Assembly (NCBI GenBank): GCA_964581535.1
Contig: CAZOOW010000007.1
Location: 1-25,830 of the forward strand
DNA from: CAZOOW01 sp964581535
GTDB taxonomy: Bacteria; Patescibacteriota; Saccharimonadia; Saccharimonadales; Saccharimonadaceae
Length of the DNA stretch: 25,830 nucleotides
Direction of reading: 5' to 3'
Part shown: in pieces, positions 6,077 through 15,385 of the stretch
Layout: the number at the start of each line of letters is the position of its first letter
Numbering within the stretch: position 1 is the first letter of the stretch
Notes under the pieces: model-generated
Database searches by the model: none
Told to the model about the DNA's origin: nothing
The model's input: the letters and a program-made list of their open reading frames with translations, nothing else
Position numbers and translations under genes: made by a program

Positions 6077-7129
6077 TTACGGCACAGTTTTAATACCCTT
6101 CAGGCGTGGGTAGAGAATCGTGTCCCTAATGTTATCTCGACCTAGTATCCACGCTAGAAAACGCTCAATGCCCAAACCAAAGCCCGAAGTAGTTTGGTAG
6201 TTTGATAATGTACGCAAGTGTATATACCATTTATAGGGATTGCTGCTAATTCTTTGCCGCATTAGAGAGTCGCGCATCTCCTGAGAATTGTTTTGCCTCT
6301 GACCACAACCAACACCTTCACCTCCAAATGAACCTTCCAAGATAGGCGGAAATATAAGATCAGCATTTATCACCTTACTTTGATTGGATGGGTTTGGTTT
6401 TTGGTAGAAAGGTACTGTATCTCTGTCATAACCATAAATCCAAAAGGGTGATCTGCAACCAAGCAGAGCGCCAAGTTCGACTTCTGCATTTTGCTTGAAA
6501 CTTCTTCCAAACACAGACTCAGCTACTAAGTCGCTCCTGTCGTTCTTCCTGAGTACTGCCACAGCCTCGTCAAACGAGACACGCGGAAAGAAATCCGAAT
6601 TAATTGTTTTTTTTATTCGTTCCACGGTGGCCACCTGATTGACTGCGAGGTGTTCCAACAAATTTGGATGTTTCTGCATCTCCTGTAATAAATACCGCAC
6701 ATAACCCTCTACTATCGGAATTAAATCTTCCATCGTACCAACCATTTCGGCTTCACAGTGGTAGAACTGATTTAAATGTCGGCAATCGAAGTCCTCGCCG
6801 CGCAGAGATGGCAAATAACAGTATACTTTTTCAAACCCATTCATAAGCAAGGGTTCGAGACCAAATTGTGCTGAATCAACCAAGAAGGTATCAATTCCAC
6901 CAAACGTAAGGGGGATGGCCTGAGAGTCTGAACTTGGACCAGATGGCGAGGAAATACTCGGTGTAAGCATGAAAAGATCAACGCTCTCTGCCTTTTGTAT
7001 AACTGACCAATAGTCGTCAGTAGCCAGACGAATCCGGTGCCGTAAATTACTAAGAAAACGAAAGTAGGCGGAATCGGCGACTCTAAGGTAATGGGTCTTT
7101 GGGTTATATACAGGTATTTTCAACGTCAT
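6077..7129 (-). CDS. AsnRS/AspRS-like class II synthetase core without anticodon-binding domain
   Basis: The 350-aa protein matches only the catalytic core of asparaginyl/aspartyl-tRNA synthetases. Motif 2 is KVYCYLPSLRGEDFDCRHLN (101-120), with Arg110, Glu112 and the RHL that follows. GGEGVGCGQRQ (269-279) matches the 'GEiiGGsQRE' segment. Motif 3 is SGFGLGIERFLAWILG (315-330), then DNIRDTILYPR. The motif Arg residues for ATP binding are kept. The N-terminal OB-fold that reads the anticodon is missing, so tRNA charging is unlikely. The closest known design is archaeal AsnA-like asparagine synthetase (AS-AR), which amidates Asp through an adenylate. It heads an operon with speD, a methyltransferase and an S66 peptidase. 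I prefer the ATG at 7129. A TTG at 7165 with a weak GAGGG ahead would add 12 residues, but TACAAT at 7157-7162 could be a -10 box. Confidence 0.8.
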   Translation of the reverse strand: MTLKIPVYNPKTHYLRVADSAYFRFLSNLRHRIRLATDDYWSVIQKAESVDLFMLTPSISSPSGPSSDSQAIPLTFGGIDTFLVDSAQFGLEPLLMNGFEKVYCYLPSLRGEDFDCRHLNQFYHCEAEMVGTMEDLIPIVEGYVRYLLQEMQKHPNLLEHLAVNQVATVERIKKTINSDFFPRVSFDEAVAVLRKNDRSDLVAESVFGRSFKQNAEVELGALLGCRSPFWIYGYDRDTVPFYQKPNPSNQSKVINADLIFPPILEGSFGGEGVGCGQRQNNSQEMRDSLMRQRISSNPYKWYIHLRTLSNYQTTSGFGLGIERFLAWILGRDNIRDTILYPRLKGIKTVP

Positions 7130-7324
7130 AGAAATTAACGGTACTATTTTAAAAAAATTGTACAAGACACTTACCCTCTACACCCATACAACAGGCAGAA
7201 AGGACAGGGGCCCGAGGCGTGTTTTGCGGACCTCGAAGAATCTTGCGTTGGTTACATAAAATACCCCGAGTGCTGGGGGCAAACCACTACTCGAACTCAA
7301 AGAACAAAAAGAAAGCGGCGGTTC
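7130..7324. other. Intergenic gap inside the minus-strand cluster
   Basis: About 195 bases separate the hydrolase stop from the AsnRS-like start. On the minus strand there is a weak hairpin (CCCC-AGCACTC-GGGG) followed by TATTTTAT. A second possible stem is CGAGG/CCTCG, and TACAAT at 7157-7162 may be a -10 box. This suggests that the AsnRS-like operon has its own promoter. A TTCGAGT near 7275 is not part of a foldable tRNA. Confidence 0.35.
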
Positions 7325-7942
7325 CTATTTTTTACCTTTCGAAACTGATTGTATCACCCGTGTTAACTCGGGAAATGAGCTCTGGTTGAAGTGTTTCCGA
7401 GTACGAAACATCATTGCCCGTGAACCTGGAAGCGCTTCGAGATATCTTGCTGCGTTTATCTGTGGAACAACCGGATCGTCCGCGCTCTGAAAGATGTAAA
7501 TGACTCCGCCTTGTTTTCCAAACCTTGAAATATTTTTCTTTAGTTGGAATGACCCCAAAGACTCGCCTGTAACAAGATCGTTAAAGGGAGCTGCCACAAG
7601 AATAGTGGCTTTAATTTTTTTGGGAAACTTGTTTTCTGAAAGATACTTCGCAAGAAAAACACCTCCGAGAGAATGCCCTACAAGAATTACATTATTCCTT
7701 AGGATAGGGATAATACGTTCAAAAAACATTTTCCATTCGGAATATTTTGCATTTTGCGAATTGGGCATCCGGGGCACATATACATCAAAACCAGCCCCCA
7801 GTTCCTTCTGAAGCAGATTTTTCCAGTCGTTATGTACCTTTATTTTCTCTGGATCGATCTTCAACCTCTTATAGAACAAAATAAAATCTCTATATGAGTC
7901 AAAAGTGGATCCTCCGTTGATTACTAAAACTTGTTTTTTCAT
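7325..7942 (-). CDS. Alpha/beta hydrolase (RBBP9/YdeN-like serine hydrolase)
   Basis: A 205-aa small hydrolase. The nucleophile elbow is VGHSLGG (88-94, Ser91). The likely acid is Asp155 or Asp156 in QSADDPVVP (152-160), and the His is His184 in KHFNQ. An early Gly-Gly (residues 10-11) fits the oxyanion region. The size and the 'VLVING..'-type start fit the RBBP9/YdeN family, whose substrates are mostly unknown esters. It follows the Nudix gene by 17 bases on the same strand and is probably co-transcribed with it. The reading starts at an ATG without a Shine-Dalgarno site. All triad residues appear intact. Its relation to the downstream AsnRS-like operon, about 195 bases away, is uncertain. 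Confidence 0.87.
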   Translation of the reverse strand: MKKQVLVINGGSTFDSYRDFILFYKRLKIDPEKIKVHNDWKNLLQKELGAGFDVYVPRMPNSQNAKYSEWKMFFERIIPILRNNVILVGHSLGGVFLAKYLSENKFPKKIKATILVAAPFNDLVTGESLGSFQLKKNISRFGKQGGVIYIFQSADDPVVPQINAARYLEALPGSRAMMFRTRKHFNQSSFPELTRVIQSVSKGKK

Positions 7943-7959
7943 ACTGTTGCCGAGCAGGG

Positions 7960-8394
7960 TTAGCTAAACTTTTTTAACAGGATATCCCTTAGATGTGGGT
8001 TTATGAAATTTTCGGGAATTTCCGAGGGCGAGAACCACTCCCACGAGCCAAACTTCTCTGGCTCCATATTTTTAGGCTCTCCCTCATACTCGCAACGAAA
8101 TACGTGCAAGACATCAATGTCCCGTGCGGCCGGCAACTTACCCCAGTATTCGACTGGTTTGATATGCAGTCCTGTTTCCTCAAGAGTTTCGCGCAATAAA
8201 CAGTTGCCTACGGTTTCTCCCTCATCAGTCCGACCACCAGGAGTTGTCCAGAGAGAATTCGCTATCAATTCCCCTTCCCATTTCTTTTTATAGTGCCGGA
8301 GACCGAGAAGAATCTTCCCTTCCCCGTTAAAAATAAGTGCACTGGTGCACAGTGTTCCATCTCCTGGCAATTTAAGAATGTGATTAAATTTCAT
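7960..8394 (-). CDS. Nudix hydrolase
   Basis: A 144-aa protein with a complete Nudix box (G-x5-E-x7-REUxEExGU) at residues about 53-76, from GGRTDEGE to RETLEETGL. The box binds Mg2+ and cleaves nucleoside diphosphates linked to another group. The substrate is not evident. WEWFSPSEIP near residue 120 is the usual closing segment of Nudix proteins. By length and lack of extra domains it could be an ADP-sugar, dNTP or capped-nucleotide hydrolase. It is the first gene of the minus-strand cluster that continues with the alpha/beta hydrolase. The ATG at 8394 is taken because the protein then opens with the normal first beta strand after about 12 residues. Confidence 0.9.
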   Translation of the reverse strand: MKFNHILKLPGDGTLCTSALIFNGEGKILLGLRHYKKKWEGELIANSLWTTPGGRTDEGETVGNCLLRETLEETGLHIKPVEYWGKLPAARDIDVLHVFRCEYEGEPKNMEPEKFGSWEWFSPSEIPENFINPHLRDILLKKFS

Positions 8395-8576
8395 TGTTGA
8401 CTAGGTCAGTCTGGAACCTGTGGCTATAAGACCGTATAAGGCTTCCAGAGACGATTCCAGTGTACCAGATTGAGGCCTCTCAGTCGGGTCTCAATAGACA
8501 CGATAGACAGTATAAAAAGCGCTGGGAAAGTGTCTTGTAAGAGGGTTTAAGGTTATTTACAGCCTTGACAATCTAG
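8395..8576. other. Intergenic region with an inverted repeat
   Basis: This stretch lies between the SF1 helicase stop and the Nudix start, both minus strand. It contains ATTGAG/CTCAAT arms (8469-8474 and 8490-8495), and GAGGCCTC within (8472-8479) is itself palindromic. It may be an operator or a weak terminator. TATACT-like boxes are present on the minus strand near 8510, but no clear -35 partner. No gene is seen. Confidence 0.35.
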
Positions 8577-11282
8577 TTAAGGATTTATTCTTTGCCTTAG
8601 GAAGGCCACGTCCTTTTTGCCGTCTCTTTTCTCAAGACCTGCGAGCACCTTATTTTGAGTCTCGGGGCTCCAGTATATTTTTAACTTCTCTCTTGCACGT
8701 GTTATAGCCGTATAGAAAATGTTATGTGTGATCATTTCTTCAATCTCATCAGTAATAACTATTTTAACTGAATCATACTCAAGACCCTGTGCTTTGTGGA
8801 TCGACACAGCATAAGCGACCTGGAAAGGTACAACTGTTTCTACAGCAGAATCGTCATCGTCATCAGAACTCTCAAATTTATTAACAGAAAAACGAATCAC
8901 TGAATTACCACTCTCCGCATTTAGCATAAGCTGAAAATCATATCCTTCAGCGTCAAACTCATTCAGTGCTTTGTCTATTTCAATATCAAACTGTATTCGG
9001 TCCACAAACGTTCTAATTCCAACAACTTTTCCTTTAAGATTATTGTATATCAATGGAGCAAACCTATCTGTCTCATTGAATAGAACTGGGTCGTTAACTT
9101 TATAGGTCTGAATTCCCCACTGAATAGCGGGGTTGGCATTACCACTTTGTAAAAATCTGTTGATGTTATTAATACCGTAGAGACCATCATAATTTAGGCA
9201 CAAGATTATTTCGTCTTCCTCTGCTGGATCAAATATAGATTCATTAAGTGGTGTAGAGTACCCATTTTTTGCAACGTGCTCTGAAATGTCATCCTCGATA
9301 TTCCGAACCTTGTCCCATAGGTTGATCAGCTTGTCGTTTGTACTTCTGTACGGCTTAGTCAACTCGAACACTGCTGTGCTAGGAACAAAATCTCTCGCGA
9401 CATCAAACCAGTTTCCAAAAATGATTGATTCAATCTGAAACACGTCACCGACCAAGACCAGCAACTTGAAGTTTGCTTTGTTCAAGACATCAACCATATC
9501 CGTATTACTCACCGTACTGCATTCATCAATAACCAGAAGATCGTATTCCGTATCAGAGTTCCTTGGAGACAAAAACCTGTCTATCGTTTTGAAGTCACAC
9601 CCCGCCGCATCAACTTTTCTTTTCAAATTATCAACCGCAGGATTGGTCTTAGCTAAATAAAGCTTACTTCTGTCATTAAAAAAGTTCGAAATATGATTTA
9701 TCAAAGTGGATTTGCCTGTTCCCGCGGCACCATAGATCAGAGCCACTCGTGAATTCTCAAAAACATGGGTGAGGATATTCTTTTTGTCCTCGCAATCAAT
9801 CTGATAAGCAGTTGAGTCTAGCCACGAAGTTACAGAATTTGAATAGTTCTTAACATTCTTTGACGACAATATATTTAGCCGTTTCAAAATATCCAAAGTA
9901 TCTGCCTCATATCCTCTTATGTAGAGGTGGTTGTTGAAAGTATCAAGCTTTCGGTGTCCGTGCTTGTAGTAGAGCCTATTGTTGTAATTATTTACTACCT
10001 GATCAAGATTATCGAAACCCGCAATATCTTTCTTGGGAGTATACAGAGAACCATTGATTTCGGTATTGTTCTTAATGAGGCGAGCGAGAAACTCATGATC
10101 TCTATTTTTGTAGTCGATGCAGTCAAACAGATCAGATATTCTCGGGTTGTGGTTTCTTAAGGAAGAATTAAAAGGCATTTGATCAAACGGGATACATCCG
10201 TAATCAAGAAACAGGTTGGACAAAAGCGTGCATGTTTCTCTCTTGTACTGCTGTTTTATAATTTTGTTGTTTAGACCATTGAGTAAGTACCCTAAAACAT
10301 TGCTACCAGGTTTATTGTCTTTTACTATTTCACGACATTTGTCCAAGATATCCAAGAAGTGAAAAGACTTGGCGCCACTAGTTAGCGCCATTTTTATCTG
10401 ATTGTAATATTCATCGCTGAAATTCACGATTTCCGACAAAGAAAAACCTGATTCTGTTAGAAATTCCATCAACTTGCGATACTCGACATTTCCACTACTG
10501 ATTTTTGAATGAGGACCAAGAATATCAGCAAAGTTATTCAGCTCGCATGGACGTATTGAGACCTCCCAACCGTCAATTATTTGAATGGGCATGTGTTTCC
10601 CTAAAATCTCGATGGTGTCGTAACTGATTAAAAGCTTAACGGAGTAACTAGGAGAAATATCACATTTAGTAAATGCAATAATGCGATCGAACTTACTTGT
10701 TCGATCATTCGCCACTGTAAACGTCACTTCGTAATATATTTCGTGCTTTACGAAGAACGGTTTTACCTTTTGTATGTAATACCTATCTCTGTAATCTCCC
10801 TTATTGCGTTCAGACGCTGGCTGATTAATTTTCTCAGCTATTTTTTGACGATACTCTCTAAGGGTTGAATCAGTGTCAAGCGGAAATTGGTCAATGTTTG
10901 TTAGAACTTCGAGATTGTACTCTCTCTTCGTGTAAGATTTCACTCTCAATAAATACTCATAGTATTTGAGCATCAATCGCTCTGACGCATCTTTCTCAAG
11001 TGTGTAGTGAGAGGCAATCTTTTGTAAGAAGTAGTGAAATTTACTTAAAAATCTAAGATCTCCTCCTGTCTTTACATACTCAATCGCGGCTACAATATTC
11101 TCGTAGGAATTTTCTATTTCGCCACCTTGGCAATACGCCTTTAGGGCAATGTGTTCAACGAAGTTCCTGAGTTGTGAAAGTATATTTTGTGACAGCAACC
11201 CTCTTTCTCTGGGAGAGAATTCCTCAATATTTCGCTGTATATTTTCATCTATCGTTAGAATTTGGGAATCAATCTTATTCAT
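8577..11282 (-). CDS. RecD-like SF1 DNA/RNA helicase with N-terminal HEPN-like region
   Basis: A 901-aa protein. The C-terminal half is a superfamily 1 helicase: Walker A GAAGTGKST (518-526), Walker B-type VIDECS (584-589) and motif III VGDVFQIE (611-618). LTKPYRS (641-647) is motif IV-like. HKAQGLEYD (829-837) and YTAITRAR (857-864) are motifs V-VI, as in RecD/UvrD C-terminal domains. The N-terminal 500 residues are not a known helicase part. At 39-44 they show RNFVEH, a HEPN-type R-x4-H motif inside a predicted helical stretch, suggesting a possible ribonuclease or nucleotide-transfer module. The gene follows the type III res gene on the same strand by 68 bases, placing it in a defence block. 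The stop is at 8577. The ATG at 11282 has no Shine-Dalgarno site. The helicase call is firm, the HEPN reading tentative. Confidence 0.85.
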   Translation of the reverse strand: MNKIDSQILTIDENIQRNIEEFSPRERGLLSQNILSQLRNFVEHIALKAYCQGGEIENSYENIVAAIEYVKTGGDLRFLSKFHYFLQKIASHYTLEKDASERLMLKYYEYLLRVKSYTKREYNLEVLTNIDQFPLDTDSTLREYRQKIAEKINQPASERNKGDYRDRYYIQKVKPFFVKHEIYYEVTFTVANDRTSKFDRIIAFTKCDISPSYSVKLLISYDTIEILGKHMPIQIIDGWEVSIRPCELNNFADILGPHSKISSGNVEYRKLMEFLTESGFSLSEIVNFSDEYYNQIKMALTSGAKSFHFLDILDKCREIVKDNKPGSNVLGYLLNGLNNKIIKQQYKRETCTLLSNLFLDYGCIPFDQMPFNSSLRNHNPRISDLFDCIDYKNRDHEFLARLIKNNTEINGSLYTPKKDIAGFDNLDQVVNNYNNRLYYKHGHRKLDTFNNHLYIRGYEADTLDILKRLNILSSKNVKNYSNSVTSWLDSTAYQIDCEDKKNILTHVFENSRVALIYGAAGTGKSTLINHISNFFNDRSKLYLAKTNPAVDNLKRKVDAAGCDFKTIDRFLSPRNSDTEYDLLVIDECSTVSNTDMVDVLNKANFKLLVLVGDVFQIESIIFGNWFDVARDFVPSTAVFELTKPYRSTNDKLINLWDKVRNIEDDISEHVAKNGYSTPLNESIFDPAEEDEIILCLNYDGLYGINNINRFLQSGNANPAIQWGIQTYKVNDPVLFNETDRFAPLIYNNLKGKVVGIRTFVDRIQFDIEIDKALNEFDAEGYDFQLMLNAESGNSVIRFSVNKFESSDDDDDSAVETVVPFQVAYAVSIHKAQGLEYDSVKIVITDEIEEMITHNIFYTAITRAREKLKIYWSPETQNKVLAGLEKRDGKKDVAFLRQRINP

Positions 11283-11350
11283 GTTTTTTGTGGCTGGTCC
11301 CCGCTAGGTACTAGGTACTCGAGTTTATTGCAGTAACCACATGGTTTGAG

Positions 11351-13669
11351 CTAAAGCTCCAGAATACTCCACTCACCCCAATCCCCACGCTCGACCCTGC
11401 CCCAGTCGTAGGTTTTTTCCTGATTGATTAGCCAATCAGTTCCTTTCTTGATTGCGATACCACCAAATAGTTTTTTGTTCTTTGAGTCAGCGATATATTT
11501 CTGAAGTGCCTCCGCCTTTTCTTTAGTGACCGTCTTTCCATCACGATCACTGGCGTCCTTAGTTTCGAAGATACCAAGACGACCATCCTTAAACTGAACA
11601 AGGTAGTCAGGATAGAACGTAAAGATCTGTCCCTCGTATTCGTACTTGATACCAAAGTACTCGAGTTTGTTCTCTCCGTTCTTCCACCACCACAAAATCT
11701 CCGAGCTGTTTGAGTTCAAAAAAACCTCAAAATCTTCTTCGGGTTTCGATCGGTCACGATTGAGGTAGCATGGCTCGTAGGCGTAGTTTCGTGCCTTCAC
11801 CTTCTCGTCGGCATGCTCGTTATAGAAAAGTTCGACAGGAAGTTCGAAGTCAATCCACTGCTCACTTTCCTCAACCTTCTCCCGTACCTCTGCTTCCTTT
11901 ACAGCACGGTACTGCTCAATAGCCCGTTCAAGCACCCGTTTGAACAGTACTTGGTTTTTGGCATGCAAAAACACTCGCTGGATAAGCAAAATCTCCTCCG
12001 ACCATTCCTCAGAACCGAGATATTTCCTGAACCACTGATAGATTGCAGACTTCACGCTCGGAATGGAGCGCTTCACATTCCTAAAAGATCCAAGGTTGGA
12101 CTTAATGAATTGCTCAAAAAATACCTGAAGCTCGTCCGCGGCTACACTCAATTTAGCCATTGCGTCTGGACTAATCTTACTTAGATCATCAAGATCCCTT
12201 GCATCAATTGCGGTATCAGCGATAAGTTCCTGTTGATACTTTTTGATATCAAGATCAATTCCACGGGCGGTAGCAGACTTTCTATTCTCGGCAACCTTAG
12301 TGCCTTTAATCACAAATTCCTGATTAGCCACGTCGGCAAATACCTTGGCGAAACTCGAGGTCACATCTCCGTAGTCAACACGAGATTTGTAGTATGACTG
12401 AAGCTTTATTGGTTTGTATGTCTCGATGCGATCTGCTTTCAGGTGCTTAATAATGTTTGGATTGTATTCCTCCTTCTTAACTTCAATAGATTTAAGGTTG
12501 GTATAGATATACCCCTTATTGAGCATCTCGGTTGCGTAATGTCTCTGCTCAGGCATACGTAAAATTCGCCCAACAGTTTGAATTTCAAATACAACACTGT
12601 GAGTCTCGCGAAACTTAACGAGGATGTGTGCTCGAGGACAGTCCCAACCCGTATCGATTGCTTGTTTAAAGATAAGAAACTCGATCTCATTATCTGGCTC
12701 AGCAATCCAATCAATAGTCTCGGACTTCTGCTCAGCAAGCCAGATGGCAAGCTTACCGTTTTTCTCGGTAACACCTTTTTCAAATAAAAATTTTTTAACT
12801 GCTTCAATCTTTACTTCGCCCGCTTCGGCGGTTGGGATTTGTACAAGAACTAATGGATTGATTGGAGCCCCCTCTTTTTCAAATGCTTTCTTAAGCTCAA
12901 GACGTTTCTTATATGTCGCCTCAAGCACAACTCGCTGTGAGTCGCTTTCAGATGATGCAATACTCCCAATGTCTTCGTTAATGATTAGTTCCTTTTTAAT
13001 CATTCCCTCCTCAATGACATCTTTAGGGTCAACAACAATGTAACCAGCACCGCCAGTTGCTAGATCACGAGCAAAACCAAGTTCCTGCTGAGGACGGCGC
13101 GGAGTCGCGCTCATCTCAAGCACAATATCGGCACCAATCAAGTCACGGAGCTCATTGGCACGAGCAGTATCTGCGTTCACATGACTTTCGTCGATGATAA
13201 GAATAATCTTCCGCTGTTCTTTTGTCTTCTCGAGGACGTCTCTAAAGTTGAGTTTCTCGCCGTCCTTCATCAAAAGATTTTTCCAGTCACCCTCACGATC
13301 TTTATTGCGAAGTTTTTCCCAGTTAGCCACCACGACTTCGTTCTGTACAATACGTTCACGACCGCCAGCAAATTCCTCTTCAACAAGTGACACGCGTGGG
13401 GAACCGCCAAATATCTTGCTCAAACTGTGTTTGCTCTGGAGGTGCAAATCTCCCTTACCGATAGTCATCCATACAAAACAAAAATCTTCGTCAGGAAGTT
13501 CTTTAATGAGTCCTTCAATGAACTTGGCAACCATCAAGGTTTTACCGCTTCCCGTAGGAGACTGGAACACACAAACCTCACCGGGACCGTCATAACCCAA
13601 AAGTTTGACTGCTGTATCAATCAATTGATCAACGGCATTTTCTTGGTATTGTTTCAGGCTAATACTCAT
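11351..13669 (-). CDS. res: Type III restriction-modification enzyme, Res subunit
   Basis: ATP-dependent translocase and endonuclease of a type III R-M system, acting with Mod. Counting from the ATG at 13669 (772 aa): Walker A SPTGSGKT is at about 37-44 and DESH at about 160-163. SAT is at about 187-189, motif V AIDTGWDCPRAHIL at about 337-350 and motif VI QTVGRILR at about 364-371. The C-terminal PD-(D/E)XK nuclease has YPDYLV (about 686) and FETKD (Glu about 702, Lys about 704). All needed motifs appear intact. Res proteins in this family are often 900 aa or more, so this is on the short side. The start overlaps the end of mod by 11 bases, implying translational coupling. An upstream ATG at 13687 would add six residues. 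I prefer 13669 because the protein then begins MSISLKQYQ, as is usual for Res. Confidence 0.93.
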   Translation of the reverse strand: MSISLKQYQENAVDQLIDTAVKLLGYDGPGEVCVFQSPTGSGKTLMVAKFIEGLIKELPDEDFCFVWMTIGKGDLHLQSKHSLSKIFGGSPRVSLVEEEFAGGRERIVQNEVVVANWEKLRNKDREGDWKNLLMKDGEKLNFRDVLEKTKEQRKIILIIDESHVNADTARANELRDLIGADIVLEMSATPRRPQQELGFARDLATGGAGYIVVDPKDVIEEGMIKKELIINEDIGSIASSESDSQRVVLEATYKKRLELKKAFEKEGAPINPLVLVQIPTAEAGEVKIEAVKKFLFEKGVTEKNGKLAIWLAEQKSETIDWIAEPDNEIEFLIFKQAIDTGWDCPRAHILVKFRETHSVVFEIQTVGRILRMPEQRHYATEMLNKGYIYTNLKSIEVKKEEYNPNIIKHLKADRIETYKPIKLQSYYKSRVDYGDVTSSFAKVFADVANQEFVIKGTKVAENRKSATARGIDLDIKKYQQELIADTAIDARDLDDLSKISPDAMAKLSVAADELQVFFEQFIKSNLGSFRNVKRSIPSVKSAIYQWFRKYLGSEEWSEEILLIQRVFLHAKNQVLFKRVLERAIEQYRAVKEAEVREKVEESEQWIDFELPVELFYNEHADEKVKARNYAYEPCYLNRDRSKPEEDFEVFLNSNSSEILWWWKNGENKLEYFGIKYEYEGQIFTFYPDYLVQFKDGRLGIFETKDASDRDGKTVTKEKAEALQKYIADSKNKKLFGGIAIKKGTDWLINQEKTYDWGRVERGDWGEWSILEL

Positions 13670-15362
13670 AAATTTGTTTGTATACATCTAGAATCTTCTG
13701 TGGAATTGGCTCGAGCGCCACATCACCCCACCCAACAAAATCACTCTTACTCAGTCCAAGAGGATCAAGTGTAAAGCAGTAGAGGGTCTTTTGCCCCTCC
13801 AGCTTATCAAGCTCTTTTTTAAGTGTTTTAAGAGCATCACGTTCGAGGGAGTAGTAGACTGCAAGAATCTTGTCATTCTGCTTGAAGATTTTGTAGTCAG
13901 ATGTGCTTTTCAATTCATCAAATACACCCTCTCGTAGGCAGAGCATTTCCGTGCACTCATTTGCGAGACGAATCTTTAGATCATCCTTTGCCAGTGTGTT
14001 TTTGATAAAGGACGTCTTAAAATATTTTATCGAACCACCAAGAGCCTTGTGCGTCTTTGTGCCCTTAATGACATTTTTTATTCGCGGATAACAAACCTCT
14101 TCTGCAATCTTATTCTCGTTATTGGTACATAAAATAAAAGACCTATTACCCTCATTACCATCTCGCACATTCATCTCTAAAACAGCGTGTCCGGTAGTTC
14201 CTGATCCAGCAAAGAAATCTAGAATGAGAGCATCCTTTCGGTTAGGCACAAGAACTGAGAGCACATTGATTACTGCATGGAGAGATTTTGGATAATCGAA
14301 TATCTTTCTTTTTCCAAGAATTTTCTGTAAAAGCACTGTACCATGAGACGACGCATCATAGGCTGGATCAACCCATATTGTCTTTGGTTTTCTTCCATCT
14401 TTTATACGATCCTTCATAAGGACGGTAAAACCATTCCTTCCTTTTTTGATTACCATGTCACCTCTTTTAACAGCTTCCATAAGTGACGGCCTAGTTTGCC
14501 TCCACACCCTCTTTCGTCCAGTACTGTCTACAGGAAAGATTTCAACCGTCCCTTTTCTTTTTTCAACGCCAATATAATTGTTCTTTTCATTGTAGTAGAT
14601 GGGGTAGTAAGAATTCGGTCTTTCCTCTGGGGTAGACAGCCCGCCGCTTCTACGAAATGGGAGTAATCTATATGGAGAAATGTCATCAACTAAATTAAAA
14701 GCATCCGCCTGTTCTTTTGTAAGTGGTAAGTTATAAATCTGAGCAAGTTCAGCATTTTTTGCATAAAAGAGAATATACTCATGTGATGTTGCAAAAAACT
14801 TATTTGTTGTACGTCCACGAGGATTTATCTCCATAGCAAGCACACCTATTCGGTTTTGTTCTCCAAATATCTCATCAAGTAAAAGTCCTACTGGAAAAAT
14901 CTCGTAGTCATCTATGGTAAGAACCAAAACGCCGTCTTCTTTCAGGAGATTCTTTGCCAATCTAAGCCTTTTGCTCATAAAGGACAACCACTTGCTGTGA
15001 CGAAAAGAGTCGTCTAGGTTTACATAGTTGTTGTTGTACCGCCAACTATTATTACCCGTGTTGTACGGAGGATCTGCATAAATAACATCCACTTTTTCCT
15101 GATGAGTAAAATTCAAAACTGAAAGCGCGTGATAGTTATCTCCCTCAATAAAAATATTACAGGGCTTAGACCCGTCTTTACCCCTTACTTCTCTAGCTTT
15201 TATTTCCTTTAAAACCGGTAGTGCGTTTTGTGCGTCTTTTTCAAATTGTTCTTTTGTTTGTTCTTCATCCCAAATCAACCCATATTTCTTACGAGCCTCT
15301 AATTTCTCAATAATCTTGAGTAGATCTTCTTTACCTAAATTTGAATAGTCCTTTTTTGCCAT
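13659..15362 (-). CDS. mod: Type III restriction-modification DNA methyltransferase, Mod subunit
   Basis: Adenine-N6 methyltransferase that sets the recognition sequence of the type III system. Counting from the ATG at 15362 (567 aa): the catalytic DPPY is at about 97-100 (ADPPYNTGN) and the SAM-binding FAGSGTTGH at about 384-392. This order (motif IV before motif I) defines the beta class typical of Mod. The variable region between them (about 180-340) should be the target-recognition domain. The N-terminal 60 residues are charged and helical. MAKKDYSNLGKEDLLKIIEK resembles the usual Mod start, so I reject the longer reading from 15407, which runs into the tandem repeat shared with the upstream gene. 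Gap to the upstream nuclease gene is 23 bases, and the 3' end overlaps res. Confidence 0.94.
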   Translation of the reverse strand: MAKKDYSNLGKEDLLKIIEKLEARKKYGLIWDEEQTKEQFEKDAQNALPVLKEIKAREVRGKDGSKPCNIFIEGDNYHALSVLNFTHQEKVDVIYADPPYNTGNNSWRYNNNYVNLDDSFRHSKWLSFMSKRLRLAKNLLKEDGVLVLTIDDYEIFPVGLLLDEIFGEQNRIGVLAMEINPRGRTTNKFFATSHEYILFYAKNAELAQIYNLPLTKEQADAFNLVDDISPYRLLPFRRSGGLSTPEERPNSYYPIYYNEKNNYIGVEKRKGTVEIFPVDSTGRKRVWRQTRPSLMEAVKRGDMVIKKGRNGFTVLMKDRIKDGRKPKTIWVDPAYDASSHGTVLLQKILGKRKIFDYPKSLHAVINVLSVLVPNRKDALILDFFAGSGTTGHAVLEMNVRDGNEGNRSFILCTNNENKIAEEVCYPRIKNVIKGTKTHKALGGSIKYFKTSFIKNTLAKDDLKIRLANECTEMLCLREGVFDELKSTSDYKIFKQNDKILAVYYSLERDALKTLKKELDKLEGQKTLYCFTLDPLGLSKSDFVGWGDVALEPIPQKILDVYKQIYEY

Positions 15363-15385
15363 CTTGTGGCCAATTTTAGCACTTT

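Noticed and set aside
7255..7300. Possible tRNA on the minus strand (TTCGAGT loop)
   Set aside because: The flanking bases do not pair into a T-stem and no anticodon or acceptor stem can be found.
8001..8293. Plus- and minus-strand ORFs inside the Nudix gene
   Set aside because: Out-of-frame shadows. The Nudix box is intact in the reported frame.
12439..12807. ORFs of 70-140 aa on both strands inside res (for example 12439-12807 minus and 12624-13043 plus)
   Set aside because: Shadows of a long gene with all helicase motifs in one frame.
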